Shown here: positions 1-8,638 of the stretch, one piece after another
Numbering within the stretch: position 1 is the stretch's first letter
Layout: each line of letters begins with the position of its first letter
NCBI GenBank assembly: GCA_030523425.1
Contig: JAUNIP010000014.1
Coordinates: forward strand, 1-36,290
Length of the DNA stretch: 36,290 nucleotides
Reading direction: 5' to 3'
From: Coriobacteriia bacterium
GTDB lineage: Bacteria; Actinomycetota; Coriobacteriia; Coriobacteriales; Eggerthellaceae
Translations under genes and position numbers: made by a program
The notes under the pieces: generated by a model
What the model was told of the DNA's origin: nothing
What the model saw: only the letters and a program-made list of their open reading frames with translations
Database searches by the model: none

Positions 1-1
1 C

Positions 2-18
2 ATGCGTCCCCATTTCAC
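2..18 (-). repeat. Copy of a short dispersed repeat at the left window edge
   Basis: Read on the minus strand, these bases begin GTGAAATGGGGACG. The same 14 bases occur on the plus strand at 36250-36263, at the other end of the window, within a two-copy tandem repeat. The two ends therefore carry inverted copies of one short intergenic motif. Whether it is a regulator site or a dispersed repeat family cannot be told from one window. Confidence 0.4.
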
Positions 19-70
19 ATGTCAAGCAGCGCAGCGTGGAGCCCGTAAGGTCCCCGCCGGCCCGCGCGCG

Positions 71-1381
71 CTACTCTTCGGGATCCTTCGTTTCCACGGT
101 CAACAGTAGGCGCTCCACGCGGTGGCCGTCCATCTCTTCCACGGTCAGTACCGCGCGCTCTCCCCGGTCTTCCAGTGTCACGGTGTCGCCCTCTTCGGGG
201 ATGCGGTCTAGCAGCGCCATCACCAGGCCGGCCGCGGTTTCGCACTCTTCGGCTTCGGGCGGCTGGATGCGCACCAGCTCCACCAATTCCGCAATGGAAA
301 GCGAACCTTCCACCTCGAACACACCTTCGTCTACTGGGCGAATCTCGTCCACGTCGTGGGTGTACTCGTCTTCTATGCGGCCTATGATCTGCTCCACCAC
401 GTCGCTCATGGTCACTATGCCCGCCGTGCCGCCGTGTTCGTCAACCACCACGGCAATCTTGGAATGCCCGTTTTGCAGCACCTGCAACAGCTTCGGGATG
501 CTTAAATTTTCCGGCACGGCTTCAATGGGGCGCACGGGAATGTCGTCAATCTGCGCGTCTTCCGGCAGCGTGTACAGGTCTTTCACGTGCACAAATCCCA
601 CTATGCGGTCCTTGTTGCCGCGGCACACGGGATAGCGCGTGTAGCGGTACTGCAGCATGACCGCGCGGTTTTCCTCCAGGGATTTCTCCAGGTCAAGGCA
701 CACTAAGTCGGTGCGCGGAGTCATGATGCTTTCGGCGTCGCGGTCGCCCAAGTCGAAGATGTTGTCCACGTATTCGTTTTCCTCTTCGCCTATCAGGCCG
801 CTTTCGGTGGATTCGTCAATCAACAGCTTGATCTCGTCGTCGGAATACGCTTCGCTTTCCTTGGTAGGGTCATAACCCATCAGCCGCACCGCGCCGTTGG
901 TGATGGCCGTAAACACCACCATGATGGGATACGTTATGCGGTAGAACCACCGCAACGGCGTGCTGGTGCCCAACGCGTACGCTTCGGTGTTGAACAGCGC
1001 CAGGCACTTGGGAATCTGTTCGCCCACCACCACGTGGAACAGCGTCATCAGCGCGAAGCCGAACGCCGTGGACAAGGCCACCACCAGGCCTTCCGGCATG
1101 CCCACCAGGTTAAACAGCGGCCTTAGCAGCTCGGCGAAGGCCGGTTCGCCCAGCCACCCAATGGCAAGCGACGCCAACGTGATGCCCAACTGGCACGCGG
1201 CCAGGTACGCATTGACGTTCTCCACCACGCGCTTGGCGTTCTTCGCGCCGCGTTTGCCCTGTTCGTAGGCCAAATCTATCTGGCTTTTGCGCACGCGCAC
1301 GCACGCAAATTCGGCAATAACGAAAAAGGCGTTCATCGCAAGGAAGAACACAACCAGCAACAAACTAAGCCATACCGGCAT
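71..1381 (-). CDS. CNNM/CorC (TlyC, hemolysin-C-like) membrane protein with CBS pair
   Basis: This is a 436-residue membrane protein of the DUF21-CBS-CorC_HlyC family. Members are linked to divalent cation (Mg2+/Co2+) efflux or homeostasis; the old name hemolysin is misleading. The N-terminal third is a DUF21 domain with about four hydrophobic segments, starting MPVWLSLLLVVFFLAMNAFF. A cytosolic region follows with the typical phrase GLIGEEENEYVDNIFDLGDR and the CBS motif MTPRTD. The second CBS carries the motif VVDEHGGTAGIVTMSDVVE. A CorC_HlyC domain (from about EVEGSLSIAEL) ends the protein. I chose the ATG at 1381 because upstream codons have no family similarity and an AGGTGGGG stretch lies about 11 bases ahead; a GTG four codons upstream is possible. 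It is divergent from the MFS gene at 1482, so about 100 bp holds both promoters. Family assignment is firm; the substrate is not. Confidence 0.93.
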   Translation of the reverse strand: MPVWLSLLLVVFFLAMNAFFVIAEFACVRVRKSQIDLAYEQGKRGAKNAKRVVENVNAYLAACQLGITLASLAIGWLGEPAFAELLRPLFNLVGMPEGLVVALSTAFGFALMTLFHVVVGEQIPKCLALFNTEAYALGTSTPLRWFYRITYPIMVVFTAITNGAVRLMGYDPTKESEAYSDDEIKLLIDESTESGLIGEEENEYVDNIFDLGDRDAESIMTPRTDLVCLDLEKSLEENRAVMLQYRYTRYPVCRGNKDRIVGFVHVKDLYTLPEDAQIDDIPVRPIEAVPENLSIPKLLQVLQNGHSKIAVVVDEHGGTAGIVTMSDVVEQIIGRIEDEYTHDVDEIRPVDEGVFEVEGSLSIAELVELVRIQPPEAEECETAAGLVMALLDRIPEEGDTVTLEDRGERAVLTVEEMDGHRVERLLLTVETKDPEE

Positions 1382-1481
1382 ATGTTGGGACACCCCACCT
1401 TTTGTTTTATGAGTCAAAAACTCGCATATCTTTCGTTGGTGTCCTATCATAAGGCATGAAACAACAAGGAAAGAAGAATAC

Positions 1482-3395
1482 ATGGGTCTTACACGCAAAC
1501 AAATTGTCATGCTTGCCGTGCTTATCAGCGGCACCTTCGTCACCATACTGAACCAGACGCTGGTCACGCCGGCGCTGCCCACCATCATGAGCGAAACCAA
1601 CGTGGACGCGTCCACCGTGCAATGGCTGACCACGGGCTTTACCATGGTCAGCGCCGTCATGGTGCCCATAACCGCTTACCTTACCGACCGCTTCCCCGTA
1701 AAGGGCCTGTTCGTGGTCTCCATGAGCGTGTTTACCGCAGGCACCCTGCTGTGCGCGTGGGGGCCTAACTTCCCGGCGCTTTTGGGCGGCCGCTTGGTGC
1801 AGGCCGCGGCTGCCGGCGTGCTTATGCCCATGGTGATGACCGTGATGCTGCTAACCTTCCCGGTGGAACGCCGCGGCACGGCCATGGGGCTGTTCGGCAT
1901 CATCATCATGTTCGCGCCGGCCCTAGGCCCCACGGTTTCCGGCCTGATCATCGACAACGCCAACTGGCATATTCTGTTTTTGCTGGTGGCGGCCCTGTGT
2001 GCCATAGACGTGCTGGTGGCCGCGTTCGCCCTGCCCCGCGAACAGAAGGCCGTGCCCGAACACCTTACGCTGGACAAGCTTTCCGTGGTGCTTTCCACCT
2101 TCGGGTTCGGCGGCATGCTGTACGGCTTCAGCGTCATCGGGTCTAGCGGGTTCAGCGTTACGGCGGGCGTTGCCGTGCTGGCCGGCGCCATCATAACCGC
2201 GCTGTTCATTCGCCGCCAGCTGCACCTGGAAGTGCCCATGCTGGAAATGCGCGTGCTGAAGGTGCGCAACTTCACCGTGGGCACCGTGGTGGGCATGATT
2301 GTGCAGGCCGCCATCTTGGCCAACAGCGTGCTCATTCCCATCTACGTGCAGAACCTGTGCGGGCAGCCCGCCACCGTTTCCGGCCTGGTGCTGCTGCCGG
2401 GCGCCATTCTGATGGGCATCATGGGCCCCGTGGCCGGCCGCATCTTCGACAAGCACGGCCCGCGCGTGCTCAGCCTGGTGGGCATCATAGGGCTGACCGT
2501 TTCCACCTTCGTTATGACCACGCTTTCGCTGGAAACGTCCATGGTTTTTTTGGGCACCATGATTGCCATTCGCAACCTGTGCATGTCGCTGATCAACATG
2601 CCGCTGAACACCTGGGCCATGAACGCGCTGGACAACCGCTACATCAACCACGGCAACGCTGTAAGCAACACCTTCCGCCAAGCCGCCGGCGCACTGGGCA
2701 CCGCGCTGGTCATTTCCGCGTATTCCATCATGGCCGGCCTGCAGACAGAAGCGCTTGGCGAAGTGCAGGCTTCGCTTGCGGGCATCAACTTCGCGTTCGT
2801 GGTGCAGGGCGTGCTGTGCTTGGCCGCCACCGTGATTGTGATTTTCTTTGTGAAGGACAAAAAGAAGGCCCCAGCGGGCGCCCAATCGCCTGCCGCCGCG
2901 AAGGCCAACCCCGAAAACCTTGCTTCTATGATGCGCGAAGCCAACAACGTGCTGCCGGCAGAAACGCCGGTTTCCCAGGTGGTGGCTTTCTTCGACGCCA
3001 ACAAAACCGATGCGGCCATCTTGGTGGACAGCGAACACCGCATGATGGGCATCATTTCCGACGGCGACATTTTGCGCGCGCTGACGCCCCATGCCGCTTC
3101 GGAATATGTTGACCCGACCATCATCTTGGCCACCGCCCGCCAAGACCCCGACACGAACCACCACATTAACACCGTCATGTCCACGCCGGCCATACACCTT
3201 GCCACCACCAACGTCATCACCATCAACGTGACCGACACGCCCCGGGAAGTGATGCACGTGCTAGGGCAAAATCACCTGAAGAAGGCCCCGGTGCTGCAGG
3301 ACGGCAAACTGGTGGGCGTCCTGGACCGCAGCGCCATCAACATGCAAGCCCTGCAGCGTTTCTTAGAAGAAGAGCGCACAACGCAACAAGACTAG
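1482..3395 (+). CDS. DHA2-type MFS transporter fused to a C-terminal CBS-domain pair
   Basis: This is a 637-residue protein. Residues 1 to about 458 are a major facilitator of the drug:H+ antiporter-2 (14-helix) type. [12 protein letters not shown] lies at the end of helix 1, the motif-A loop is LTDRFPVKG, and the motif-C-like phrase is [11 protein letters not shown] basic Ala/Pro linker ([11 protein letters not shown]) leads into about 150 cytosolic residues. They form two CBS repeats, each with the Gly-Val/Ile-Asp-type ending ([14 protein letters not shown] and [10 protein letters not shown]). DHA2 proteins usually stop near 470-500 residues, so the CBS pair is extra. CBS pairs bind adenine nucleotides or S-adenosyl compounds, which suggests export gated by energy or ligand state (inference). 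The ATG at 1482 has an AAGGAAAGAAG ribosome site. The reading frame runs unbroken through the junction, so this is a true fusion and not an overlap of two genes. Substrate unknown. Confidence 0.92.
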   Translation: MGLTRKQIVMLAVLISGTFVTILNQTLVTPALPTIMSETNVDASTVQWLTTGFTMVSAVMVPITAYLTDRFPVKGLFVVSMSVFTAGTLLCAWGPNFPALLGGRLVQAAAAGVLMPMVMTVMLLTFPVERRGTAMGLFGIIIMFAPALGPTVSGLIIDNANWHILFLLVAALCAIDVLVAAFALPREQKAVPEHLTLDKLSVVLSTFGFGGMLYGFSVIGSSGFSVTAGVAVLAGAIITALFIRRQLHLEVPMLEMRVLKVRNFTVGTVVGMIVQAAILANSVLIPIYVQNLCGQPATVSGLVLLPGAILMGIMGPVAGRIFDKHGPRVLSLVGIIGLTVSTFVMTTLSLETSMVFLGTMIAIRNLCMSLINMPLNTWAMNALDNRYINHGNAVSNTFRQAAGALGTALVISAYSIMAGLQTEALGEVQASLAGINFAFVVQGVLCLAATVIVIFFVKDKKKAPAGAQSPAAAKANPENLASMMREANNVLPAETPVSQVVAFFDANKTDAAILVDSEHRMMGIISDGDILRALTPHAASEYVDPTIILATARQDPDTNHHINTVMSTPAIHLATTNVITINVTDTPREVMHVLGQNHLKKAPVLQDGKLVGVLDRSAINMQALQRFLEEERTTQQD

Positions 3396-3402
3396 CTATA
3401 AT
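3375..3402 (+). promoter_or_regulatory. Possible promoter of folE
   Basis: A perfect TATAAT lies at 3397-3402, directly after the stop codon of the MFS gene and about 70 bases before the folE ATG. The matching -35 position (3375-3380, CGCACA) is poor, so this rests on the -10 box and the position alone. Confidence 0.4.
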
Positions 3403-3472
3403 CGAACAACGCGCGCAAGACGGCGGCACGCGCCGGCCGTCCCGCCCACACCGTTTGCCTAGGGAGCATCGC

Positions 3473-4045
3473 ATGGACAAGGAAAAGATCGAACAAGGCG
3501 TACGGCTGATTCTGGAAGGAATCGGCGAAGACCCTAACCGCGAAGGCCTGCTGAAAACACCTTCGCGCGTGGCCAACATGTACGAAGAGATTTGCGCGGG
3601 CCTAACCGCCGACCCCGGCGAACACTTCGAAACGCTGTTTGACGAGCACCACCAGGAAATGGTGCTGGTAAAAGACATCCCCTTCGCGTCCATTTGCGAA
3701 CACCACCTGGTGCCCTTCATAGGCCGGGCGCACGTGGCCTACATCCCTGCCGCCGACGGCCGCATTTGCGGGCTGTCCAAGATTGCGCGCCTGGTGGACG
3801 CCTTCGCGAAACGCCCCCAGGTGCAGGAACGCCTGACGTCGCAAATTGCCGACACCATGATTGAGCACCTGCACCCGCAAGGCGTGATTGTGGTGCTAGA
3901 GGCAGAGCACCTGTGCATGACCATGCGCGGCGTGCGCAAGCCCGGCAGCCAAACGGTGACCAGCGCCGTGCGCGGCATCTTCGAATCCAACCATTCCACC
4001 CGCAGCGAAGCCCTTTCGCTCATCTATTCCGGCAGCAGCAAGTAA
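3473..4045 (+). CDS. folE: GTP cyclohydrolase I
   Basis: FolE turns GTP into 7,8-dihydroneopterin triphosphate, the first step of tetrahydrofolate synthesis in the cytosol. The 190-residue length fits bacterial type I enzymes. Zinc ligands are visible: Cys75 and His78 in [10 protein letters not shown], and Cys148 in [10 protein letters not shown]. They correspond to Cys110, His113 and Cys181 of the E. coli enzyme. The conserved [14 protein letters not shown] segment near the C-terminus belongs to the active site between subunits. The start is ATG 3473, with AGGGAG seven bases upstream; a TTG 18 bases earlier is in frame but less likely. The ACT protein follows after 12 bases and is probably cotranscribed. 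No other folate gene is in the window. Confidence 0.97.
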   Translation: MDKEKIEQGVRLILEGIGEDPNREGLLKTPSRVANMYEEICAGLTADPGEHFETLFDEHHQEMVLVKDIPFASICEHHLVPFIGRAHVAYIPAADGRICGLSKIARLVDAFAKRPQVQERLTSQIADTMIEHLHPQGVIVVLEAEHLCMTMRGVRKPGSQTVTSAVRGIFESNHSTRSEALSLIYSGSSK

Positions 4046-4057
4046 AAGGAGCTCTTC

Positions 4058-4327
4058 ATGAAGTGCGTAGTTTCTGTTTTGGGCAAGGACCGCAGCGGCA
4101 TCGTGGCGGCCGTGGCCGTGGCGTTAGCCGACTGCGGCGCCAACATCGACGACATCAGCCAGACCATCCTAAGCGGCATGTTCTCCATGACCATGATGAC
4201 CACGCTGAACCCCGAAGTGGCCGACTTCGACACCGTGCAGGCCCGCCTGAACCAGGTAGGCGAAGACCTGGGCATGCAGATAACCATCCAACGCGAAGAC
4301 GTCTTCCAGTTTATGTACAAAATCTAG
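4058..4327 (+). CDS. Small ACT-domain protein (UPF0237 family)
   Basis: The 89-residue protein is a single ACT domain, the fold that binds amino acids and small ligands in metabolic regulators. It opens with MKCVVSVLGKDRSGIVAAVA, the strand-loop-helix with the conserved Gly that marks the ligand site, and continues with ANIDDISQTILSGMF. UPF0237 members often sit next to a UPF0210 protein; here that partner is absent and the next gene is convergent, only three bases away. A strong AAAGGAG ribosome site precedes the ATG. Ligand and partner are unknown; the short gap to folE suggests joint transcription. Confidence 0.9.
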   Translation: MKCVVSVLGKDRSGIVAAVAVALADCGANIDDISQTILSGMFSMTMMTTLNPEVADFDTVQARLNQVGEDLGMQITIQREDVFQFMYKI

Positions 4328-4330
4328 CGA

Positions 4331-6184
4331 CTACCTCCGGGGTTGCATGCCGTTGAAACCTTGGCCGCCGAAGCCTTGCGTGCCGAAATTGGACGTGGCT
4401 TCGGTGCTGGGCGTGAAGTCGGTGGCGCTGCCGTCAACCTTTAGCGTGCACGTGGACCCTTCGCCCAGGCCGGGGGCGGTAACCACCACGTTGCCGAAGG
4501 TCTTGCTGGCCGTCATGGACGCTACCACGGTGCCGCTGGCGTCGCACAGCTCAATGGTGGACCCATTCCCACCGCTGGCGTTAATGGTGGCGAAGGGCTG
4601 CGTGCCGTCGGTGAACCCTTCGGCCATGCCCACCGACCCCACGGCTATCAGGGTGCCGCCGGAAACCGAGGCGGTGGTTTCGTAGTCGAGCGCGCCGTCG
4701 CCGCTGGAGTTGGGGCCGTTCACGTACACCGTGCCGCCCGTCATTTCGATATGGCCGTTGGAGTCCAGGCCATCGCCGCCGGCATCCACTTCCAGGTAGC
4801 CGCCGTTAATCTGCAAGAACACCTTTTCCGCGTCTTCGGCGCTCAGCTGGCTCATACCGCCGCCTTTGCCGCCCATGCCGCCCATGTCGCCGCCGGGACC
4901 GCCGGCCGCCTGCACAACCGTGGTGGAATCCGCAGCCTGAACCGTGGTTACCACCGTGGTATAGCCCGCCTGCGTGGTGCCGCCCATGCCTCCGGGCATC
5001 ACTTGCCCGTCAGGCGCGTCTCCTGCCGGCGCGCCGTCAGACCCCGAAAAGTCCCACTTGTGGTTCTGCCCGGCGTCCCCCATGCCGTTCATGGCGTCTA
5101 CCGAAGACCCCACGGCGGCATTCAGGCCGTCGTCAGATGCCACCACGTACGACTTCCCGCCGTTGATGTAAATCTGCTGGCCTTCAAAGCCTTCGTAGGA
5201 AGATTCCACGGAAATGGTGCCGTCGTTGATAATCAGGGCGGTTTCAGCATGAACGGCATCGTCGCCTGCGTTGATGGTGAAGGTGCCGCCGTCGATGACC
5301 ACGTATCCTTTGGTGTTGCTGTTGTCGCGGTTGGACTTGATGGCGTCTTCGCCCGACGTCAGGTTGAACGTGCCGCCGCAAATCTTCACGCAGTCGCGGC
5401 CGCGCAGGGCGTCTTCCACAGCCGTCACGTTGTAGGTGCCGCCGGTGATAACCAGGTCGTCCTTGCTGCAGATGGCGTGGCGATAGGTGCCGTTCACGTT
5501 CAGCGTGCCGCTGCCCTGCAGCGTCAGGTTGTCCTTGCTGAATATGCAGGCGTACGGTTCGTCCGACCCGTCTTCCAGCGTGTAGTCCGCGCCGTCAGAA
5601 AGCGTGTTGGTGGAACCCGCCGCCAAGGTCACAAACGCCTTCTTAGCCTGCTTCACGTACACCGCCGGGCCTGTGGAATTGGTGATGGTGACGCCGTTGA
5701 GCACTATCTGCACCTTGGCCTTGTCTTCCTTGTTGCACTCCACCACAATTTGGCCCTGGGTCAGCGTGCCGCTGAACACGTACACGCCTTCTTGCGAAAT
5801 GGTCACCACGCCGCCGTTCACGCTGACTCCGCTGCTGGTGCCCTGCACCGTGGCGGTGCTGCCGTTCAAGGCAATCTTCACCGCGGAAGACTCGTCGTAG
5901 CTGGGATCCTTGTCGCGGTCGGTGTAGTCCAGGTCCAACGCGGAAAGATCTATGTCCTTCACGCCTTCCACCACTTCGTCTTCGGTTGTTTCAGAATCGG
6001 TTGATTCGTCGTCGGCCACCGTGGTGGCCGGCGCGCTTTCATTGGCCGTATTGTCGGCGTTGGTGGTGTTGTTCGTGCCCGAGCAACCGGCCAGCAGGGT
6101 TCCAGCGGCCAACACAACGGCCAGGCTTACCGTGCACAGACGCTTGGCGCCTGTGCGCACCAGGATTTTGTATGCAGCACTCAT
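4331..6184 (-). CDS. Carbohydrate-binding-domain lipoprotein (DUF4353-like)
   Basis: This 617-residue secreted protein has a basic N-terminus, a hydrophobic segment and a lipobox LLAGC with Cys34 as the likely lipidated residue, so it should be anchored on the outer face of the membrane. An Asp/Glu/Thr-rich linker follows. The body is made of repeated beta-turn units with the phrases ITGGTYNVTA, ICGGTFNLTSGEDAIKS and IDGGTFTINAGDDAVHA, typical of the right-handed beta-helix region of DUF4353 carbohydrate-binding proteins. A Gly/Met-rich insertion (GGMGGKGGGM) lies near the middle, and the C-terminus is Gly/Phe-rich. I chose the ATG at 6184, which overlaps the stop of the DUF4956 gene (TAATG) and has GGAGAG upstream; the longer frame has no signal peptide at its start. 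It is the last gene of the VTC-DUF4956 operon. The ligand is not known; binding of a wall or surface polymer is inference. Confidence 0.88.
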   Translation of the reverse strand: MSAAYKILVRTGAKRLCTVSLAVVLAAGTLLAGCSGTNNTTNADNTANESAPATTVADDESTDSETTEDEVVEGVKDIDLSALDLDYTDRDKDPSYDESSAVKIALNGSTATVQGTSSGVSVNGGVVTISQEGVYVFSGTLTQGQIVVECNKEDKAKVQIVLNGVTITNSTGPAVYVKQAKKAFVTLAAGSTNTLSDGADYTLEDGSDEPYACIFSKDNLTLQGSGTLNVNGTYRHAICSKDDLVITGGTYNVTAVEDALRGRDCVKICGGTFNLTSGEDAIKSNRDNSNTKGYVVIDGGTFTINAGDDAVHAETALIINDGTISVESSYEGFEGQQIYINGGKSYVVASDDGLNAAVGSSVDAMNGMGDAGQNHKWDFSGSDGAPAGDAPDGQVMPGGMGGTTQAGYTTVVTTVQAADSTTVVQAAGGPGGDMGGMGGKGGGMSQLSAEDAEKVFLQINGGYLEVDAGGDGLDSNGHIEMTGGTVYVNGPNSSGDGALDYETTASVSGGTLIAVGSVGMAEGFTDGTQPFATINASGGNGSTIELCDASGTVVASMTASKTFGNVVVTAPGLGEGSTCTLKVDGSATDFTPSTEATSNFGTQGFGGQGFNGMQPRR

Positions 6185-6876
6185 TACAGACTCTCCTTCG
6201 TTTCGGCGTAGCACAGGGCAATCTTCAGATTGCCGTTCAGGCAACGCAGTTCGTCAATCATGGATTTCACGTTGTTCAGGTCCTTCAAGCGCACCAGGTA
6301 TTCCAGCTGGTACAGGCTGCCCATGTTGGACGTCTGCACGCGGCTGAGCTCGAAGTTTTCGGTGTAGCGGCCAAGCACCTGGTCGAACATGCCGCTGAAC
6401 TCCAAATCTTCCGGCACGGAAATGCGCAAGGTCATGTCGGGGTTGGAGGCGCTGCCGAAAGGCGAAAGCACAAACGCAATATTCACAACGCCCACAATAA
6501 TGGTGAACAGCACGGCCAAGAACAGGTATCCCATGCCCGTGGCAAGGCCGATGGCCATGGCCAAGAACACGCTGGCAATGTCTTTCGCGCTGCCGGGAAT
6601 GCTGCGGAAGCGCACCAGGTTGAACACGCCCATCACCGCAATGCCGGCGCCTAAGTTGCCGTTCACCAAGGTGATTACCATCTGCACGATAAGCGGCAGC
6701 AGGGCCAACGTGATCACGAAATTCTTGGAATGCTTGTGCCGGAACATGTACACGCAGGCAGCCACGGCGCCTAATACTATGGAAGCCAAGCAGCACACCA
6801 AGAATTCCCAGGTGGTCACGCTGCTCATCACGCTGCCGGTATCAGCGTACAGCGAAGTAAATGTTGCATCCAGCAT
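6184..6876 (-). CDS. DUF4956 membrane protein
   Basis: This is a 230-residue integral membrane protein. About four hydrophobic segments fill residues 22-140, including TWEFLVCCLASIVLGAVAA and DIASVFLAMAIGLATGMGY. The phrase FNLVRFRSIPGSAKD, with the FRS core, is the hallmark of DUF4956. The C-terminal 90 residues are soluble, start at TLRISVPEDLEF, and look like a small regulatory alpha/beta domain. DUF4956 genes are known to sit beside VTC-domain and CotH or carbohydrate-binding genes, as here, but their function is not established. A membrane partner that passes or senses polyphosphate or a phosphorylated product is a guess. The ATG has AAAGGAGAAC upstream, and the stop overlaps the next start. 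Confidence 0.9.
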   Translation of the reverse strand: MLDATFTSLYADTGSVMSSVTTWEFLVCCLASIVLGAVAACVYMFRHKHSKNFVITLALLPLIVQMVITLVNGNLGAGIAVMGVFNLVRFRSIPGSAKDIASVFLAMAIGLATGMGYLFLAVLFTIIVGVVNIAFVLSPFGSASNPDMTLRISVPEDLEFSGMFDQVLGRYTENFELSRVQTSNMGSLYQLEYLVRLKDLNNVKSMIDELRCLNGNLKIALCYAETKESL

Positions 6877-6952
6877 TATAGTTCTCCTTTGTCTTTCATT
6901 TGTTGTGTGTTTTAGGGACGGTTAGTCGGGTCCATCAACAAGCCACGGCCGC

Positions 6953-7807
6953 TTATGCCAGCCGCCGGAGGGCGATCACCGTTTTGAACGATTCTCCAAC
7001 CTTGGAAAAGGACGTGGGCTTTACATCACACCGCGCAAGGGCGTGAGTCAGCCACAAAGGCATGCTGCCGCAACACTTGATTTCCATGATGCAATCCCCT
7101 TGGGGGAGCAGCAGCACTTCCTGCATACCCTGTTCTTCCAAGGTGCGCATGTTGCAGTAACGGATATTGTCATCGAAGGTGATGCGCACGTTGCTGGCGG
7201 TTCCAGTTTCTGGCGCTTCCACCTTCGGGAAGCGGTTGGCGCCAGCCTCTGCCGTGGAAAGGGGAAAATCGGCAGAGGCCTGGCGCAGGGTATAAGCCGT
7301 GCGGTCGCAGGCTGTGGATAGGCTGGCTTCTAAGGGGCTGTGCTGCAGCGCGAACGCCTGGATTTCATGGGAAATCTGGACGCTACGCGGGCTGAGCGAT
7401 TCTGCAGCAGCCATCGCATCGCTTAGCGGAAAAGCACGGCACGCTTGTTCATAGGGCGCGCCGGATAAAAAGGCGCTTGCGGCATCCCAGCTTACCCGCA
7501 CGCGGCGCTTGTACACAACGCCCTTGTACTTCTTCTTGATCTCCAAGAACACGTCGTTGGAGCCGTGCATGGTGTTCAGCGCGCCGTAGCGACGCAGACG
7601 GATCTTTTCCTTGTACAGGGGCTTTTCCAGTGACCGGCAGATAAGGTCGTTGCTGGGGGTGTCCAAATACAGGCTGGTCACGGTGGATTGGCCAAACGCG
7701 TCAAGCGTTATATACGACTTCAAACAAGGAAGCAAGGCCTCTTTTTGCTGTGCGCTCAAGCGATACTTCTTTTCTGTTCTTTCGAACACCTCGTTAAAAG
7801 TGGCCAT
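6953..7807 (-). CDS. VTC-domain polyphosphate polymerase-like protein
   Basis: This 284-residue protein belongs to the VTC domain family, the tunnel-shaped triphosphate-tunnel fold that in yeast Vtc4 makes polyphosphate from ATP. Hallmarks run in order: ERTEKKYRLS near the N-terminus, TSLYLDTP, KIRLRRYG (basic residues that line the tunnel), FLEIKKKYKGVVYKRR, and near the end CIMEIKCCGSMPLW with its acidic metal-binding Glu. There is no membrane segment, so it is cytosolic or held at the membrane by the DUF4956 partner 76 bases downstream. It is the first gene of the operon and is divergent from the two-component genes, with 147 bp between them. Polymerase activity is likely by family but not proven for bacterial copies in this gene setting. 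Confidence 0.9.
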   Translation of the reverse strand: MATFNEVFERTEKKYRLSAQQKEALLPCLKSYITLDAFGQSTVTSLYLDTPSNDLICRSLEKPLYKEKIRLRRYGALNTMHGSNDVFLEIKKKYKGVVYKRRVRVSWDAASAFLSGAPYEQACRAFPLSDAMAAAESLSPRSVQISHEIQAFALQHSPLEASLSTACDRTAYTLRQASADFPLSTAEAGANRFPKVEAPETGTASNVRITFDDNIRYCNMRTLEEQGMQEVLLLPQGDCIMEIKCCGSMPLWLTHALARCDVKPTSFSKVGESFKTVIALRRLA

Positions 7808-7873
7808 TGCGTTCCTTCCGAGTTAGCGGGATTGCCAACACCACGCATGCTAGAAAAACGTACTTAAAACAGC

Positions 7874-7922
7874 CTGAAAGCTGGGCACCTTTTCAGAAAC
7901 GTTTCAGCGAACACGGTAGAAT
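7874..7922 (+). promoter_or_regulatory. Putative response-regulator site and promoter between the VTC operon and the two-component genes
   Basis: Two copies of TTTCAG stand at 7891-7896 and 7902-7907, exactly 11 bp apart, the spacing used by OmpR/PhoB-type dimers on DNA. An inverted copy, CTGAAA, lies at 7874-7879. A -10-like TAGAAT at 7917-7922 follows at the distance expected if the repeats stand in for the -35 region. The likely reading is autoactivation of the regulator gene, with possible joint control of the divergent VTC operon. Confidence 0.45.
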
Positions 7923-7954
7923 TATGGTCACACCCTTAGGCGAAAGGTTTCCCC

Positions 7955-8638
7955 ATGCAGGTACTCATAGTTGAAGACGATGTGCGCCTGTCCAAGGCGC
8001 TGCAGCAAATTCTTACTGATAACGGTTATCAAGTAGATGCTGTGTATGACGGTGCCGACGGCTTGGCTTACGGCGAAAGCGACATCTACGACGTGATCAT
8101 CTTGGACGTCATGTTGCCCAAGATGAACGGCTTTGACGTGGTGGCCCAGCTGCGCCGCAAGAACATTTCCACCCCAGTGCTGATGCTTACCGCGCGCGCG
8201 GAAGTGCCCGACAAGGTGCACGGCTTGGACAGCGGGGCAGACACGTATATGACCAAGCCCTTTGCGCCGGCCGAACTGTTAGCCAACCTGCGCGCGCTCA
8301 CGCGGCGCCAAGGCGAAGTGACCTTTGAGCGCGTGACCGCTGGCGATTTGGTGCTAGACCTGGAAAGCCAAGACCTTAGCTGCGGCGAAAAGACCATCCA
8401 CCTTTCGCACAAGGAATACCAGTTGGCGCTGCTGCTGATGACCAACCAAGGGCAGACCGTTCCCAAGGACACCCTGATAGGCAAGGTGTGGGGCTACGAC
8501 GCTTACGTGGAAGACAACAACGCGGAAGCCTACATTAGCTTTCTGCGCAAGAAGCTGAAGTTTTTGGGCTCCACCATGAAGATTGAAACGCTGCGCAAGC
8601 TGGGGTATCGGCTGATTTTGCAGGAGGACGCCCAGTAA
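7955..8638 (+). CDS. OmpR/PhoB-family response regulator
   Basis: This is a 227-residue two-domain regulator. The receiver domain has acidic Asp8/Asp9, the phosphoacceptor Asp51 (IILDVMLPKMNG), Thr79 and Lys101 (TKPF). The C-terminal winged helix contains LSHKEYQLALLLM and VEDNNAEAYISFLRKKL, with a final hairpin IETLRKLGYRL. It should bind direct repeats as a dimer; a suitable pair lies 48-64 bases upstream of its start. The gene overlaps the histidine kinase by one base (TAATG), so the two are translated together and are an obvious cognate pair. Targets are inferred from position: its own promoter and the divergent VTC-DUF4956-lipoprotein operon. Confidence 0.96.
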   Translation: MQVLIVEDDVRLSKALQQILTDNGYQVDAVYDGADGLAYGESDIYDVIILDVMLPKMNGFDVVAQLRRKNISTPVLMLTARAEVPDKVHGLDSGADTYMTKPFAPAELLANLRALTRRQGEVTFERVTAGDLVLDLESQDLSCGEKTIHLSHKEYQLALLLMTNQGQTVPKDTLIGKVWGYDAYVEDNNAEAYISFLRKKLKFLGSTMKIETLRKLGYRLILQEDAQ

